A DNA stretch of 64,000 nt. Origin: Halapricum desulfuricans (GTDB lineage: Archaea > Halobacteriota > Halobacteria > Halobacteriales > Haloarculaceae). Below, in pieces: positions 8,586 through 17,552 of the stretch (position 1 is its first letter; every line of letters starts with the position of its first letter). Both the position numbers and the translations under genes were made by a program. The notes under the pieces were generated by a model. It had not been told where the DNA came from and ran no database searches. It saw nothing but the letters and a program-made list of their open reading frames with translations. The stretch is taken from the NCBI RefSeq assembly GCF_017094465.1, contig NZ_CP064791.1, positions 558,001 to 622,000 on the forward strand, in the 5' to 3' direction.

Positions 8586-9578
8586 ATGTCAGAGACCAAC
8601 ACCCGATTTCGATCACACGCACAGACGCGTACCGCACGCGACGAGCAGCTTGAGCGCTCCGAAGAGACGGACGGCGAGTTGATCTGTCCCGAATGCGGTG
8701 CGACCGGGATCGCCGTCGAGAAGCGCGGTGAAACCGTCTGCGAGGAATGTGGCATCGTCATCGAAGACGACATGATCGATCACGGACCCGAGTGGCGGGC
8801 CTTCGACTCCCGGGAGCGCGATCGGAAATCCCGCGTCGGCGCGCCCTCGACGAACACGCTGCACGACAAGGGGCTCTCGACGAAGATCGACTGGAAGGAC
8901 AGCGACGCGACCGGCTCGTCGCTGTCGGCACGCAAGCGCTCCCAGATGGTCCGGCTGCGCACCTGGGACGAGCGGTTCCGAGCCAAAAGCGCCCGCGAGC
9001 GCAACCTCAAGCAGGCGCTCGGCGAGATCGACCGCATGGCCTCGGCACTGGGCCTGCCGGAGAACGTTCGCGAGACCGCGGGCGTCATCTACCGGAAGGC
9101 ACTGTACGACGACCTGCTGCCCGGCCGGTCGATCGAGGCGATGGCGACGGCGTCGCTGTACGCCGCTGCGCGGCAGGCCAACACGCCACGCAGCCTCGAC
9201 GAGTTCCAGCCGATCAGCCGCGTCGACCGCCAGGAGTACGCCCGCGCGTATCGCTACCTCGGGCGCGAGCTTGGACTCGCGATCGAGCCGGCCGATCCCG
9301 CGAAGTACCTCCCCCGGTTCGCCTCGGAACTCGACGTGCCGGAGGCAGTTGAACGCCGCGCCAGGGAGCTGATCGAGACCGGGAAGGCCCAGGGCGTCCA
9401 CTCCGGAAAGTCACCCGTCGGACTGGCCGCCGGCGCGCTGTACGCCGGTGCCCTGTTGAGCAACGAACGGATCACCCAGCAGACGATCGCCGAAGCGACT
9501 GACGTCAGCGAAGTGACGATCCGAAACCGGTATCAGGAACTCCTCGACGCACACGAGCAAGCCGAGCAAACCGGATAG
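8586..9578 (+). CDS. tfb: Transcription initiation factor TFB
   Basis: The 330-residue protein is an archaeal TFIIB homologue that bridges TBP-DNA and RNA polymerase. It has an N-terminal zinc ribbon with two CxxC-type pairs (CPECGAT and CEECGIV, about residues 36-58), a B-reader/linker (GPEWRAFDSRERD) and two cyclin-like repeats that end with the HTH TQQTIAEATDVSEVTIRNRY. Haloarchaea carry several TFB paralogues that pair with TBPs for different gene sets; a TBP gene lies 11 kb away. An unstructured basic N-terminal tail of about 30 residues precedes the ribbon. Confidence 0.97.
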   Translation: MSETNTRFRSHAQTRTARDEQLERSEETDGELICPECGATGIAVEKRGETVCEECGIVIEDDMIDHGPEWRAFDSRERDRKSRVGAPSTNTLHDKGLSTKIDWKDSDATGSSLSARKRSQMVRLRTWDERFRAKSARERNLKQALGEIDRMASALGLPENVRETAGVIYRKALYDDLLPGRSIEAMATASLYAAARQANTPRSLDEFQPISRVDRQEYARAYRYLGRELGLAIEPADPAKYLPRFASELDVPEAVERRARELIETGKAQGVHSGKSPVGLAAGALYAGALLSNERITQQTIAEATDVSEVTIRNRYQELLDAHEQAEQTG

Positions 9579-9622
9579 CGGCGACTGCCCGTCCAAACGA
9601 TAACGACGACCGGAACGCCCGA

Positions 9623-9820
9623 TCAGCGCATCTCCTCGAGCGAACAGAAGTCCTCGGCGTCGGCGGTGAGCCAGTGGGTCGAGCGGTCGTCGTCACTCAT
9701 CCCCGGTGCGTCGAGATACAGCGTCACGCGATCACCGTCGCGTACCACCCGCACCGTGCCGGTCGACACACTCTCGCTGTCGAACGATCCGTCCTGCGGC
9801 GCGTGGTGGATTTCACCCAT
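9623..9820 (-). CDS. Small conserved haloarchaeal protein, function unknown
   Basis: A 65-residue acidic protein (starts MGEIHHAPQDGSF, ends CSLEEMR). The middle, GTVRVVRDGDRVTLYLDAP, looks like beta strands of a small barrel, followed by HWLTADAEDF. The coding bias matches the neighbours. I recognise no catalytic motif; it is similar in style to short single-domain proteins common in haloarchaeal genomes. Confidence 0.55.
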   Translation of the reverse strand: MGEIHHAPQDGSFDSESVSTGTVRVVRDGDRVTLYLDAPGMSDDDRSTHWLTADAEDFCSLEEMR

Positions 9821-9890
9821 ACATGTGGATTCTTCAGGAACGTTGATAATGATATCGAAACGGGACCGTCGATCCGGACTCGCTTTCCCG

Positions 9891-10577
9891 TCACTCGAAG
9901 TCGCCGAGTCCCGTCTGTCGATCCGGGGTAACCTTTTCGATCACGCCGGGATCGTCGTTCGTCGGATCGTTGACTCGCGTCGAGATCGGATACGACTGCC
10001 ACTGTTCGGCCGGTGAGGGCTCAAGTAGTCCCTGGTGTGTTTCGGGATCCGCGTTGGACAGCCACGTCGCCTCCTCGTCGGGATCCAAGACGGCTGCCAT
10101 CCGGTCGTGTAACGGCTCGACGACGGCGTTCGGCTCGGTCGTGACGACGGTGACGGTCTCTTTGACCTGCTCTCCCGATTCCCAGCGTTCGAACAACCCC
10201 GCCATCGCGAAGGGCTCGCCGTCCACCCGTTCCACGCGATAGGGCTGGCTCCCGCCGCGAGTATCCCGCCACTCGTAGAACCCGTCTGCCAGGACGAGAC
10301 AGCGACGCCGTTCGAACGCCTCGGCGAACGTCGGTTTCTCGGTGACCGTCTCTGCGCGGGCGTTGATCGGTTGCGGAGCACCGTCGGGGTCGTCGACCCA
10401 GGACGGGATCAGTCCCCACTCCAGCAGGTCGATCGTGTCGGGCGCGTCGTTGCGGACGACGGCAAGATCTTCACGCGGAGCGATGTTGTATCGCGGCTCC
10501 AGGGGCTGGTCGGCCGTCGCGTCGAAGCGGGCTTGCACGACCGACTGGGGCGCGAACAGTGAGGTACGACCACACAT
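9891..10577 (-). CDS. SRAP domain protein (HMCES/YedK family)
   Basis: The 228-residue protein begins MCGRTS; after removal of Met1, Cys2 is the residue that bonds covalently to abasic sites in single-stranded DNA. Other family hallmarks are present: YNIAPRE, LEWGLIPSW, PINARAETV, the catalytic-Glu segment ADGFYEWR and PLHDRMAAVLD with the active-site His. Family members form DNA-protein crosslinks that shield abasic sites at replication forks. It is a stand-alone gene between a small hypothetical and the proteasome genes. Confidence 0.93.
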   Translation of the reverse strand: MCGRTSLFAPQSVVQARFDATADQPLEPRYNIAPREDLAVVRNDAPDTIDLLEWGLIPSWVDDPDGAPQPINARAETVTEKPTFAEAFERRRCLVLADGFYEWRDTRGGSQPYRVERVDGEPFAMAGLFERWESGEQVKETVTVVTTEPNAVVEPLHDRMAAVLDPDEEATWLSNADPETHQGLLEPSPAEQWQSYPISTRVNDPTNDDPGVIEKVTPDRQTGLGDFE

Positions 10578-10654
10578 ATCTCGCCGTTAGGTTCGTGGCT
10601 CAATAGAGCCGTCGCTACCCCCTATCAGCGAACGGCAGAAGTACCGAGACCGCC

Positions 10655-11332
10655 CTACAGCAGTTCGGTGACGTCGTCGTGGTCCTCGATCTCGACGCCC
10701 TCGTCGGTGACGACGGCGAAGTAGATGCCGTTGCCGGAGCCGGTGTCGCGTTCGGTCGCGGCGTTGACCGCCCGCGCCGCCAGGTCCTTGGCCTCCTCGA
10801 TGGACAGCTCCGGATCGTACTCGCCCTCCAGCGCACCGTGCGCCAGCTGCATCCCGCTGCCGGTGACGGTGTAGTCGTCCTTCATGACGCCGCCGGCGGG
10901 ATCGATGCTGTAGACGTGACTGCCGTCCTCGTCGACGCCGCCGAGGATCGGGTTGATCGCGATGAACGGGCCGCCGCGGGCGAAGTTACCCGCGAGCGTC
11001 GCCAGCGCGTGGATGCTCATCGGTTCGTCCCGTCGTGCCTCATAGAGGTTCGACTCGACGCGGAGCGAGCGAATGAACGACTGTGCGCCGCCGACGCTGC
11101 CCACGAGCGTCAGGGCTGCGGTCGGGTGGATCTGCTCGACCTTCTGGACGTTCTTGTTCGAGACGAAGCGTCCGCCGAGGCTGGCGCGCTTGTCCGTGGC
11201 GATCACGACGCCGTCGTCGGTCGCGATACCGACGGTCGTCGTCCCGGTCTTTGCGACCGGCTCGTCGTCGGCTTCGGGGACGTCCTCGAAGCCGCCGAGT
11301 TCGGGTTCGTAGGGTGCGAAGTCGTTATTCAT
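10655..11332 (-). CDS. psmB: Proteasome beta subunit
   Basis: This subunit forms the catalytic inner rings of the 20S proteasome. It has a 30-residue acidic propeptide followed by KTG/TTTVGIAT; autocleavage after Gly exposes the N-terminal Thr nucleophile. Asp and Lys of the active site are visible in VIATDKRASLGG, and the GSGMQLAHG loop is typical. The ATG at 11332 is used; a GTG at 11341 in the same frame would add three residues. It overlaps the 3' end of psmA by 8 nt, so the two subunits are probably translated from one transcript. Confidence 0.95.
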   Translation of the reverse strand: MNNDFAPYEPELGGFEDVPEADDEPVAKTGTTTVGIATDDGVVIATDKRASLGGRFVSNKNVQKVEQIHPTAALTLVGSVGGAQSFIRSLRVESNLYEARRDEPMSIHALATLAGNFARGGPFIAINPILGGVDEDGSHVYSIDPAGGVMKDDYTVTGSGMQLAHGALEGEYDPELSIEEAKDLAARAVNAATERDTGSGNGIYFAVVTDEGVEIEDHDDVTELL

Positions 11333-12068
11333 CGTCGTCACCTCCGAGGTCGCGGTCGTCGATGTGCTCGGCCAGCGTCGCCTCGTCGACCGCCTCGACC
11401 TGTGCGGACTCGACTGGGACGGTCGTCATCTCGACGCCCGAGGCGGTAAGGCCGTCCTCGCTGGCTTCCGCAAGTGCTTCCAGCGCGAGGCCGATTCCCT
11501 CCTCGAGCGTCAGATCGTCCTCGTAGTTGTCCTCGAGGTGGGATTGGCTGTCCTCGCGGCCGCCGCCGACGGCGGTCGCCTGCCACTCGTAGGGCGTCCC
11601 CGACGGGTCGGTCTCGAACAGACGCGGCTCGCCGTCCTCGACGCCACCGATCAACAGCGCGACGCCGAACGGTCGCGCGCCCCCGGTCTGAGTGTACTCC
11701 TGGATGTGGTCGGTGACTGCCTTCGTCAGCGTCTCGACGCCGATCGACTCGTCGTAGCGGAGGTTGTCGATCTGTGCGCGACGCCGGGCGAAGTCGATCA
11801 GCTTCCGGGCGTCGGCCACGTGGCCCGCGCTGGCCAGCGCGATGTGGTCGTCGACGCCGTGGATCTTTTCGATACTCTCCTGTTCGATCAGCGGGGATCG
11901 AGCCCGCCGGTCGGCCGCCAGGACGACGCCTTCGGGCGTTCGGACGCCGACGCTGGCACTGCCGCGTTTGACTGCCTCGCGTGCGTACTCGACCTGATAG
12001 AGCCGGCCGTCCGGCGAGAAGATAGTGATCCCCCGGTCGTAGGCCTGCTGTTCGTGATTTCCTTGCAT
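11325..12068 (-). CDS. psmA: Proteasome alpha subunit
   Basis: The 247-residue protein has the alpha-ring signature YDRGITIFSPDGRLYQVEYA at the N terminus (the gate region and H0 helix) and the conserved VLAADRRARSPL segment. Alpha rings cap the beta rings and recruit PAN/Cdc48 ATPases. An ATG at 12068 gives the MQGN start typical of the family; another in-frame ATG at 12083 is less likely. The C terminus is highly acidic (DDRDLGGDDDE). An AT-rich promoter with TATA-like strings lies at about 12100-12135. Confidence 0.95.
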   Translation of the reverse strand: MQGNHEQQAYDRGITIFSPDGRLYQVEYAREAVKRGSASVGVRTPEGVVLAADRRARSPLIEQESIEKIHGVDDHIALASAGHVADARKLIDFARRRAQIDNLRYDESIGVETLTKAVTDHIQEYTQTGGARPFGVALLIGGVEDGEPRLFETDPSGTPYEWQATAVGGGREDSQSHLEDNYEDDLTLEEGIGLALEALAEASEDGLTASGVEMTTVPVESAQVEAVDEATLAEHIDDRDLGGDDDE

Positions 12069-12150
12069 TGTGACGGTGTTCACTCCGGGTTAGGGGGCGA
12101 CGTACATAAATCTTTTAGAAAGGTATAAGTATTTGGTTGGGTTGCGGTCG

Positions 12151-12489
12151 CTAGTACAACGAGAGGTCACCGGTCACGGCGTCGACGCGATCCTCGGCGG
12201 CCGGACCCACGGCCAGTGCTGTCACGGTTCCGGGTTCGAGTTGGGTGTGGCCGGCGTCCCGGACGATGGCGTGGGGGATCCCCTCGGTTTCGGCTTTGTC
12301 GGCGAGTTCGAACAACTGGGATTCGCCGTCGGCCTGGAGGACGATCTTCTTCTGGCCGCTGCCTTTCCATTCTTTGCGCGTGCTCGCAGTGGCGTCCTCG
12401 TAGGCCGACAGCGAGGCGTGGGCGACCTGGGCCGCCAGCTTGCCCTCGCCCATGCCCAGATCGGCGCGAGCGACGATTGCCTGTTTCAT
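12151..12489 (-). CDS. pth2: Peptidyl-tRNA hydrolase Pth2
   Basis: This 112-residue enzyme of the archaeal/eukaryotic PTH2 family frees tRNA from stalled peptidyl-tRNA. The sequence [19 protein letters not shown], the QVAHAS segment, [10 protein letters not shown], and [14 protein letters not shown] near the end match the family over its full length. It lies upstream of psmA on the same strand with 82 bp between, so its co-transcription with the proteasome genes is possible but a separate psmA promoter is also visible. Confidence 0.95.
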   Translation of the reverse strand: MKQAIVARADLGMGEGKLAAQVAHASLSAYEDATASTRKEWKGSGQKKIVLQADGESQLFELADKAETEGIPHAIVRDAGHTQLEPGTVTALAVGPAAEDRVDAVTGDLSLY

Positions 12490-12590
12490 ACATACGGATA
12501 CCGGCGGCTCGGTATATCTGTGTTCACTTGGCGCGTCAGGCGGTCGCGGATATCGATAATTTTTCCTTTGTATTCGATATTTGAATAGAT

Positions 12591-13307
12591 ATGATCGATC
12601 GGGCGCTTTGGATCCCGGAAGGGTTCTTCGAAGCCCGCCGTGATCGGATGAACGGCTTTCGGGCTACTGGTCTCGCGTTCGGCGTCGCCTTACTGTTGAC
12701 AGCGTTGTCGGGTGTGGCCCTACGGCTGCTCGCCCGCCAGATGACGGGAACGACCGAAATCGACAATCCCGGTCGTCCGTCTGAAATGACGTGTGAAGCG
12801 TTTCACGGGGACACACAGCCGAGCGGCTGTGACGAACCGGCAACGATAACAGTCGAGGTTGGAGAGCTGTTCTGGGAGACCGCTGTTGAGCAACTTCCGG
12901 CACTGTTCTTTGGGGTGTTACTCCTCTGGTTGTTCACCGGTGTCGGGCTACACCTCCTTGCCGGTGGACACGTCGGAGAGGGATCGTTCGGACAGACGCT
13001 GGAGGTTGTCGCGTGGTCGATGCTGATCAACGTCCTCTCAGTTGCGATCAGTGCTGGTCTGTTGTGGCTTGCCTCACAGCAGGTCGATCTCGCCGTCTCT
13101 TCCCCCGGGCGACTGCTCTCACAGATGCGGCGAGTGACCACGACACTGCCGGGAATCGGTGCTCGGGTGGTCCAGGGTCTCGCACTCGTCGCCCAGGTCG
13201 GCGTCTGGACCGCCGGACTTACAGTTGTCCACCGCAACGAGCGTGCGGTCGCCGCTGTCGGTTCAGTCATCGTCGGCACGGTATCCCTTGCCCTCCTGTT
13301 CATTTGA
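12591..13307 (+). CDS. Yip1-type integral membrane protein
   Basis: The 238-residue protein has about five hydrophobic helices. It opens with [12 protein letters not shown], the short amphipathic motif common at the start of archaeal YIP1-domain proteins, and has two Cys (CEAF and SGCDEP) in the loop after the first helix that could form a disulfide outside. YIP1-domain proteins in archaea have no settled role. Divergent from pth2. Confidence 0.65.
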   Translation: MIDRALWIPEGFFEARRDRMNGFRATGLAFGVALLLTALSGVALRLLARQMTGTTEIDNPGRPSEMTCEAFHGDTQPSGCDEPATITVEVGELFWETAVEQLPALFFGVLLLWLFTGVGLHLLAGGHVGEGSFGQTLEVVAWSMLINVLSVAISAGLLWLASQQVDLAVSSPGRLLSQMRRVTTTLPGIGARVVQGLALVAQVGVWTAGLTVVHRNERAVAAVGSVIVGTVSLALLFI

Positions 13308-13432
13308 TAATCGGTCTGTCCGGTGGTCCTCATGCGGACCTGTCTGACACTCCCTCTGCCCTCTGTCTGAGTCTATCTTTTCTCGGCATCGAGAGCGGGA
13401 CGCTTTAGACCGCTGGGGTTCCGAATACGGGT

Positions 13433-15457
13433 ATGATCCTCTCCGACGCGGACATCGTCCGTCGCCTCGAAAACGGCGATCTGGTCGTCGAACCGCTCGA
13501 CGATCCGGACATCCAGATCCAGCCCGCGAGCGTCGACCTTCGGCTCGGCCGGGAGTTCCTGGAGTTCCAGCGGACGAACATCCCGAGCATCCATCCGAAC
13601 AGCGAGCAGGAAGTCGAGGAATACGTCGAGGAAACCGTCGTCGAGGACGGCGAGGAGTTCATTCTCCACCCCGGCGATTTCGTGCTCGGGACGACCTACG
13701 AGCGCGTCGAGATTCCGCCGGACCTGATCGCCCACGTCGAAGGCCGGTCGTCGCTGGGCCGGCTGGCGATCGTCGTCCACGCGTCACTCCCGCACGACGA
13801 GGAAGTGTTCCTGTGGACACCGACGGATGGGTTCGGGTTTTACGAGATCGGTGACATCGTCGAAAACGAACGCCCAGCACGAGCTGTGGCGTTCGATCCG
13901 CAGACACTTCGGGTCAGCACGCACCGTGTTACCGATTACATTACGAATCCAACACAACGAATATACCGGGTTACGCTCGACTCGGGACGACAGGTTCACG
14001 TGACGAAAGATCACAACCTGTTTACACTCGATAGAGACGGTGGCGTCACCCGGATACCTAGTGAAGACGCTGAAGGAACGCAGGTTATGGTCCCGAAACA
14101 ACTGCCAAGATCACCGACCGAACAGCGTTCGGTCGACATTCTCGATCACGTTGAGCCGACGGAAACGACGCTATATGCCACAGACGGGTTCGGATGGGTC
14201 GATGCTGCGGGCATGGCACAGGGTTCGGAGCGACATTACGATGCCAACGGAAGCGCGCCGATGGAAGCGGTACCGAAGATCACGATGCCGGACGATGTTG
14301 AAGTCGCGTTCCGACAGAGCGACTATCGTCTCCCGCGTGAACTCCCATTGACCCGCGAATTCGGCTGGATGCTCGGGTTCTATATCGCGGAAGGGTCGGC
14401 TCGACGAAAGCAGATCCAGGTGGCAAACACCGAACGACAGTACCTCACACGATTTAGAGAGTTCTTCGAACAGTACGACGCGTCGATTTCGATTCGAGAA
14501 ACTGATCGTCTCACACGACTTACTATCTGTTCAGCGCTCTGGTCTGCGGTTATTCGTAGTCTCTCAGGTGCCGGCAGCGAGAAAACGATCCCCACGTCGG
14601 CATTTAGCTGGCCCCGTGATACCCTCGAAGGGCTACTTGAAGGGTTGCTCGATGGAGACGGCTGCCGTCGCGATGAGCGTGATACCTTCTATACTGCCAA
14701 CGAGGAGTTAGCGAACAAGGTCATGTATCTCGCGGCTCGCCTTGGAAAGGTCGGCTCCCTCTACAGCAGGGAGCGGAAACAGTATATCGAAATGAGCGAT
14801 GTCGAATGGGAAGGTGAGATGTGGAGCGTCGACGTGAGTGGTGAACGGCACAAGCGAGGTCAGTATGTACCCGTTCCGAGTCGCTATCTACGCGAACTCC
14901 GGAAGCAGGCTGGTCTCACGATGGACGAAGCGGCAGAGCTGATGGGCTATTCGTCGAAGTCCAGTATTTCCAACGTCGAGAACGAGGAGTACGATACCAT
15001 CAAGCGCGATACGCTCCGTCGGTTCTGTGACGCGTACAGTGAGGCTGGCGTCGATACGGCCCGATTGGATCAGATACTCGATGGTGGTGTACGGTTCGAG
15101 GAAGTCGTATCCGTCGAAGAGACCGAACGTGTCGAACCGACGTATGACCTCGAGGTCCAGCCCAACGGCAAGACGATCGAGAACTTCCTTGGCGGGCGTG
15201 GCGGCGTATTCCTCTCGAATACGGCCGGACTCTGCGATCCCGGATACAAAGGCCAGATCACCCTCGAACTGTCGAATCTCGGGACCGCGCCGGTGGCGCT
15301 TTCCCCCGGGATGCGGATCTCACAGCTCACCTTTACCGAACTGAAGTCACCGGCTGACCGCCCGTACGGCGAGGAACGCGGCTCGAAGTACCAGGACCAG
15401 GAGGGGCCGCAGGCTTCGAAGATACAGGGGGACCGGGAGTTCGGAGGCGATCAATGA
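13433..15457 (+). CDS. dcd: dCTP deaminase interrupted by an intein
   Basis: The 674-residue reading frame encodes a 195-residue dCTP deaminase split by a 479-residue intein. The N-extein (1-117) starts [10 protein letters not shown] and ends [15 protein letters not shown]; the C-extein (597-674) starts [16 protein letters not shown], with the catalytic Glu at residue 612 (133 after splicing). The intein therefore sits inside the family's most conserved active-site motif HATAG. The enzyme converts dCTP to dUTP (some archaeal members also make dUMP), feeding dTTP synthesis. Its TGA overlaps an ATG in an ATGA junction at 15454-15457. Extein identity is certain; splicing is inferred. Confidence 0.95.
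   Translation: MILSDADIVRRLENGDLVVEPLDDPDIQIQPASVDLRLGREFLEFQRTNIPSIHPNSEQEVEEYVEETVVEDGEEFILHPGDFVLGTTYERVEIPPDLIAHVEGRSSLGRLAIVVHASLPHDEEVFLWTPTDGFGFYEIGDIVENERPARAVAFDPQTLRVSTHRVTDYITNPTQRIYRVTLDSGRQVHVTKDHNLFTLDRDGGVTRIPSEDAEGTQVMVPKQLPRSPTEQRSVDILDHVEPTETTLYATDGFGWVDAAGMAQGSERHYDANGSAPMEAVPKITMPDDVEVAFRQSDYRLPRELPLTREFGWMLGFYIAEGSARRKQIQVANTERQYLTRFREFFEQYDASISIRETDRLTRLTICSALWSAVIRSLSGAGSEKTIPTSAFSWPRDTLEGLLEGLLDGDGCRRDERDTFYTANEELANKVMYLAARLGKVGSLYSRERKQYIEMSDVEWEGEMWSVDVSGERHKRGQYVPVPSRYLRELRKQAGLTMDEAAELMGYSSKSSISNVENEEYDTIKRDTLRRFCDAYSEAGVDTARLDQILDGGVRFEEVVSVEETERVEPTYDLEVQPNGKTIENFLGGRGGVFLSNTAGLCDPGYKGQITLELSNLGTAPVALSPGMRISQLTFTELKSPADRPYGEERGSKYQDQEGPQASKIQGDREFGGDQ
13784..15220 (+). 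other. Intein in dcd with LAGLIDADG endonuclease and an internal HTH domain
   Basis: Residues 118-596 of the dcd frame form a self-splicing element. It starts with Ser ([11 protein letters not shown]) instead of the commoner Cys. Block B is [12 protein letters not shown] with the TxxH motif (191-194). Two dodecapeptide endonuclease motifs follow: [11 protein letters not shown] (about 313-322) and [11 protein letters not shown] (about 400-409), both with their acidic residue. A Cro/XRE-like HTH ([19 protein letters not shown], about 482-550) lies before the splicing C-block ([22 protein letters not shown]). The last pair is Ser-Asn, not His-Asn, and the first C-extein residue is Thr. Codons are more A/T-rich than the exteins. 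Confidence 0.93.
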
Positions 15458-15582
15458 CAGGCGTCTCGTCTCGCGGATCTATCGCCGAGAAGCGACGTGG
15501 AGTTCGGAGGCGATCAATGACAGGCGTCTCGTCTCGCGGATCTGTCGCCGAGAAGCGACGTGGAGTTCGGAGGCGACCAATG
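15436..15582 (+). repeat. 63-bp tandem repeat, two full copies and a partial third
   Basis: Copies start at 15436, 15499 and 15562 with a period of exactly 63 bp (21 codons). Copies one and two differ at one position (A or G at 15481/15544); the third runs about 21 bp before it diverges. Each copy starts with the last codons of dcd, including a GGAGG ribosome-site sequence and the ATGA junction. The array therefore duplicates the 3' end of dcd and its translation-coupling signal. Confidence 0.9.
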
Positions 15583-15600
15583 AGCCGGAGGTGTCTGTAA
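15454..15600 (+). CDS. Possible arginine-rich peptide encoded by the 63-bp repeat
   Basis: A 48-residue frame starts at the ATG of the ATGA overlap with dcd, 6 nt after GGAGG, and ends in TAA whose last base is the first of the thiR start codon. The repeat length keeps the frame open, so the peptide is a 21-residue unit twice ([20 protein letters not shown]) plus PMSRRCL. It is strongly basic, unlike normal haloarchaeal proteins. It may serve only to couple translation from dcd to thiR, or be a by-product of the duplication. Confidence 0.35.
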   Translation: MTGVSSRGSIAEKRRGVRRRSMTGVSSRGSVAEKRRGVRRRPMSRRCL

Positions 15601-16496
15601 TGCGTTTCATCGAGGAAGTCGTCGTCGAGGAGTTCCTCCCGACGTTCCGATCGATGCTGGCAGAGGAGTTGCGCGATCAGGGACTGACCCAGAGTGAGGT
15701 CGCCGATCTGCTGGGAATCAGCCAGAGCGCGGTCTCGAAGTACGTCCACGGGGAAGTCGAGCGCAACGAGCGCCTGCTCGGCGACGACCGATTGGGCGAC
15801 CTCGTCGAACGGCTGGCCGACGGACTGGCCGGCGGCGAGATGACGTCCGTCCAGGCGCTGATCGAGGCGGAGGTGTTCGTCCGTCGGCTCGAACGCGGGG
15901 ACCTGCTGGCGGCGCTGCACGAGGAAGCGTTTCCGCCGCTGGCCCAGTACGAGGAGGACTTCGACATCCACGATCCCGAGAGCCAACTCCGACAGACCGA
16001 ACGGGTGCGTTCCTCGCTGCGACGCGGGCTCCGCGTCCTCGAGAACACGAGCGGCTTCGCCGGGCTGATCCCGGCGGTCGGCTCGAACCTCGTGGAGGCG
16101 CTGCCCGACGCCGACGGGATCGACGACGTGGCTGCGGTCCCGGGCCGGATCCTGGATCTGAAGGGGCGCGCTCACGTGCCGGGCGACCCCGAGTTCGGCG
16201 TGAGCGAACACGTCGCCAGCGTGTTGCTCGCTGCCCGAGCCGCCGGCAGCGACGCAAGCGCCGCCCTCAACGTCCGCTACACGCCCGAGACGATCGAGCA
16301 GCTGCAGGGCCAGGGCCTGACGACGGCGCAGTTCGACGCCGAGAACGAGCCCGAGGCGGCGGTCGGCGAGGCCCTGGCCGAGGTGCCCGACGCGGACGTG
16401 CTCTATCAGACCGGCGGGTTCGGCGTCGAGCCGGTCGTCTACGTCCTCGGCCCGGACGCCACGACCGTGGCGACGACCGTCCGCGAGCTGGTATGA
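15600..16496 (+). CDS. thiR: Thiamine regulator ThiR (HTH plus ThiN domain)
   Basis: The 298-residue protein has an N-terminal HTH (DQGLTQSEVADLLGISQSAV, about residues 24-45), a linker, and a C-terminal ThiN-type thiamine-phosphate synthase domain (about 120-295). In archaea this architecture is the ThiR repressor, where the ThiN domain senses thiamine phosphate. A GGAGGTG ribosome site at 15586-15592 fits the ATG at 15600, better than an in-frame GTG at 15591. The thiazole synthase gene thi4, a known ThiR-type target, lies 2.2 kb downstream. It overlaps the next gene by 4 nt. Confidence 0.85.
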   Translation: MRFIEEVVVEEFLPTFRSMLAEELRDQGLTQSEVADLLGISQSAVSKYVHGEVERNERLLGDDRLGDLVERLADGLAGGEMTSVQALIEAEVFVRRLERGDLLAALHEEAFPPLAQYEEDFDIHDPESQLRQTERVRSSLRRGLRVLENTSGFAGLIPAVGSNLVEALPDADGIDDVAAVPGRILDLKGRAHVPGDPEFGVSEHVASVLLAARAAGSDASAALNVRYTPETIEQLQGQGLTTAQFDAENEPEAAVGEALAEVPDADVLYQTGGFGVEPVVYVLGPDATTVATTVRELV

Positions 16497-17164
16497 CCAA
16501 CTCCGGCGTCGAGCGGTTCTACCGTCGGATCGCCCCCCGCTACGATCTGCTTGCGACGGCACCCGTCGTGCGCCGCTGGCGGGAGACCGCGGTCGAAGCC
16601 CTCGACCTCTCTCCCGGGGATACCGTCGTCGAGATGGGGTGTGGCACGGGCGCGAACTTCCCGCCCCTTCGCGAGCGCGTCGGCAGCGAGGGGCGGGTCG
16701 TCGGGATCGACCGCACGCAGGGAATGCTCGCGCAGGCACGCGATCGGGTCGAGCGGGCGGGCTGGGCGAACGTCTCGCTGGTTCGGGGTGACGCCACTTC
16801 ACCGCCGGTTGAGGCGGCCGACGCCGTGCTCGGCTCGTTCGTCGTCGGGTTGCTCGACGATCCGGGGGCGGCCGTCGATCGCTGGCTCGACGTGCTCGAA
16901 CCGGGCGGTCGGATCGCGATCCTCGAAGCGGGCCGAAGCGACCGTTCGGCTGCCCTGCCGCTGAACCTGGCCTTTCGGGCGTTCGTGCGCGCGTCCTCGC
17001 CGGGCGGGTTGACCCGGTGGCGCTCGCCTGCCCGACAGCTGGATCGGAAGATCGCCGCGGCCCAGGACGCGCTCGTCGCCCGGACGGTCGACCGCCGTCA
17101 CGAGGCTGCCGCGCTGGGGCTGGTCGGTGTCACGTCCGGTCGATCGCCTGTCGACTCCCCGTGA
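16493..17164 (+). CDS. Class I SAM-dependent methyltransferase (UbiE-like)
   Basis: The 223-residue protein has the SAM-binding motif VVEMGCGTGANFPPL, the acidic end of strand 2 (VVGIDRTQGML), VRGDATSPP and a LEPGGRIAILEAG strand. The N-terminal FYRRIAPRYDLL opening resembles UbiE/MenG-type enzymes, which methylate quinones, but the substrate is open. It overlaps thiR by an ATGA and is presumably co-translated. The C-terminal third is helical and basic, different from UbiE proper. Confidence 0.8.
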   Translation: MTNSGVERFYRRIAPRYDLLATAPVVRRWRETAVEALDLSPGDTVVEMGCGTGANFPPLRERVGSEGRVVGIDRTQGMLAQARDRVERAGWANVSLVRGDATSPPVEAADAVLGSFVVGLLDDPGAAVDRWLDVLEPGGRIAILEAGRSDRSAALPLNLAFRAFVRASSPGGLTRWRSPARQLDRKIAAAQDALVARTVDRRHEAAALGLVGVTSGRSPVDSP

Positions 17165-17241
17165 CGCTGTCGGCTGTGTCGCTGTCTCGCCCCTCGTCCG
17201 GTGTCCGAAACCACTGGATCCGATACAGTTTCCGAGCGAGA

Positions 17242-17550
17242 TCAGGTCGATACGTCCGTACCACGGTTCTCGTCGGTTAGCAGCGTGTGCACCGTCTGTA
17301 GATCGTCGAGTTCGGATTCGGCGAGTACGGCGTCCGGTCCTGCGAGGACGCCCGCAGCGATCGCCGCGGCCGTCTCCGCGAGGACTGCTCTTTGCTCGTC
17401 GGTGAGGTTCCGCTTCGATTCGAGTCGTGTGATCGCGCGGTCGAGCTCTCGCCGTTCGATCTCGCAGGCCCGCCGCTGCATCGCCCGACGGATAGCTCGC
17501 CGATCGAGGTCGGAACCGTCGGCGTCGGACCGCTCTGTGAGTGTCGCCAT
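17242..17550 (-). CDS. Small helical protein resembling the GlutR dimerisation domain
   Basis: A 102-residue all-helical protein. The stretch ACEIERRELDRAITRLESK followed by LTDEQRAVLAETAAAIAAG resembles the C-terminal dimerisation domain of glutamyl-tRNA reductase (HemA) without its catalytic and NAD domains. It lies 2 nt behind the CGCGG-motif gene on the same strand. The C-terminal EGENRGTDVST-like tail is non-conserved. A link to tetrapyrrole metabolism is a guess from this similarity. Confidence 0.5.
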   Translation of the reverse strand: MATLTERSDADGSDLDRRAIRRAMQRRACEIERRELDRAITRLESKRNLTDEQRAVLAETAAAIAAGVLAGPDAVLAESELDDLQTVHTLLTDENRGTDVST

Positions 17551-17552
17551 AC

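Noticed and set aside
14840..15090. Separate HTH regulator gene inside dcd
   Set aside because: The HTH lies in one continuous reading frame between intein splicing blocks, with no stop codon or independent start signal.
15333..16802. 489-codon minus-strand frame spanning the 63-bp repeat and thiR
   Set aside because: Its internal repeats only mirror the DNA repeat, and the rest is antisense to thiR and the methyltransferase.
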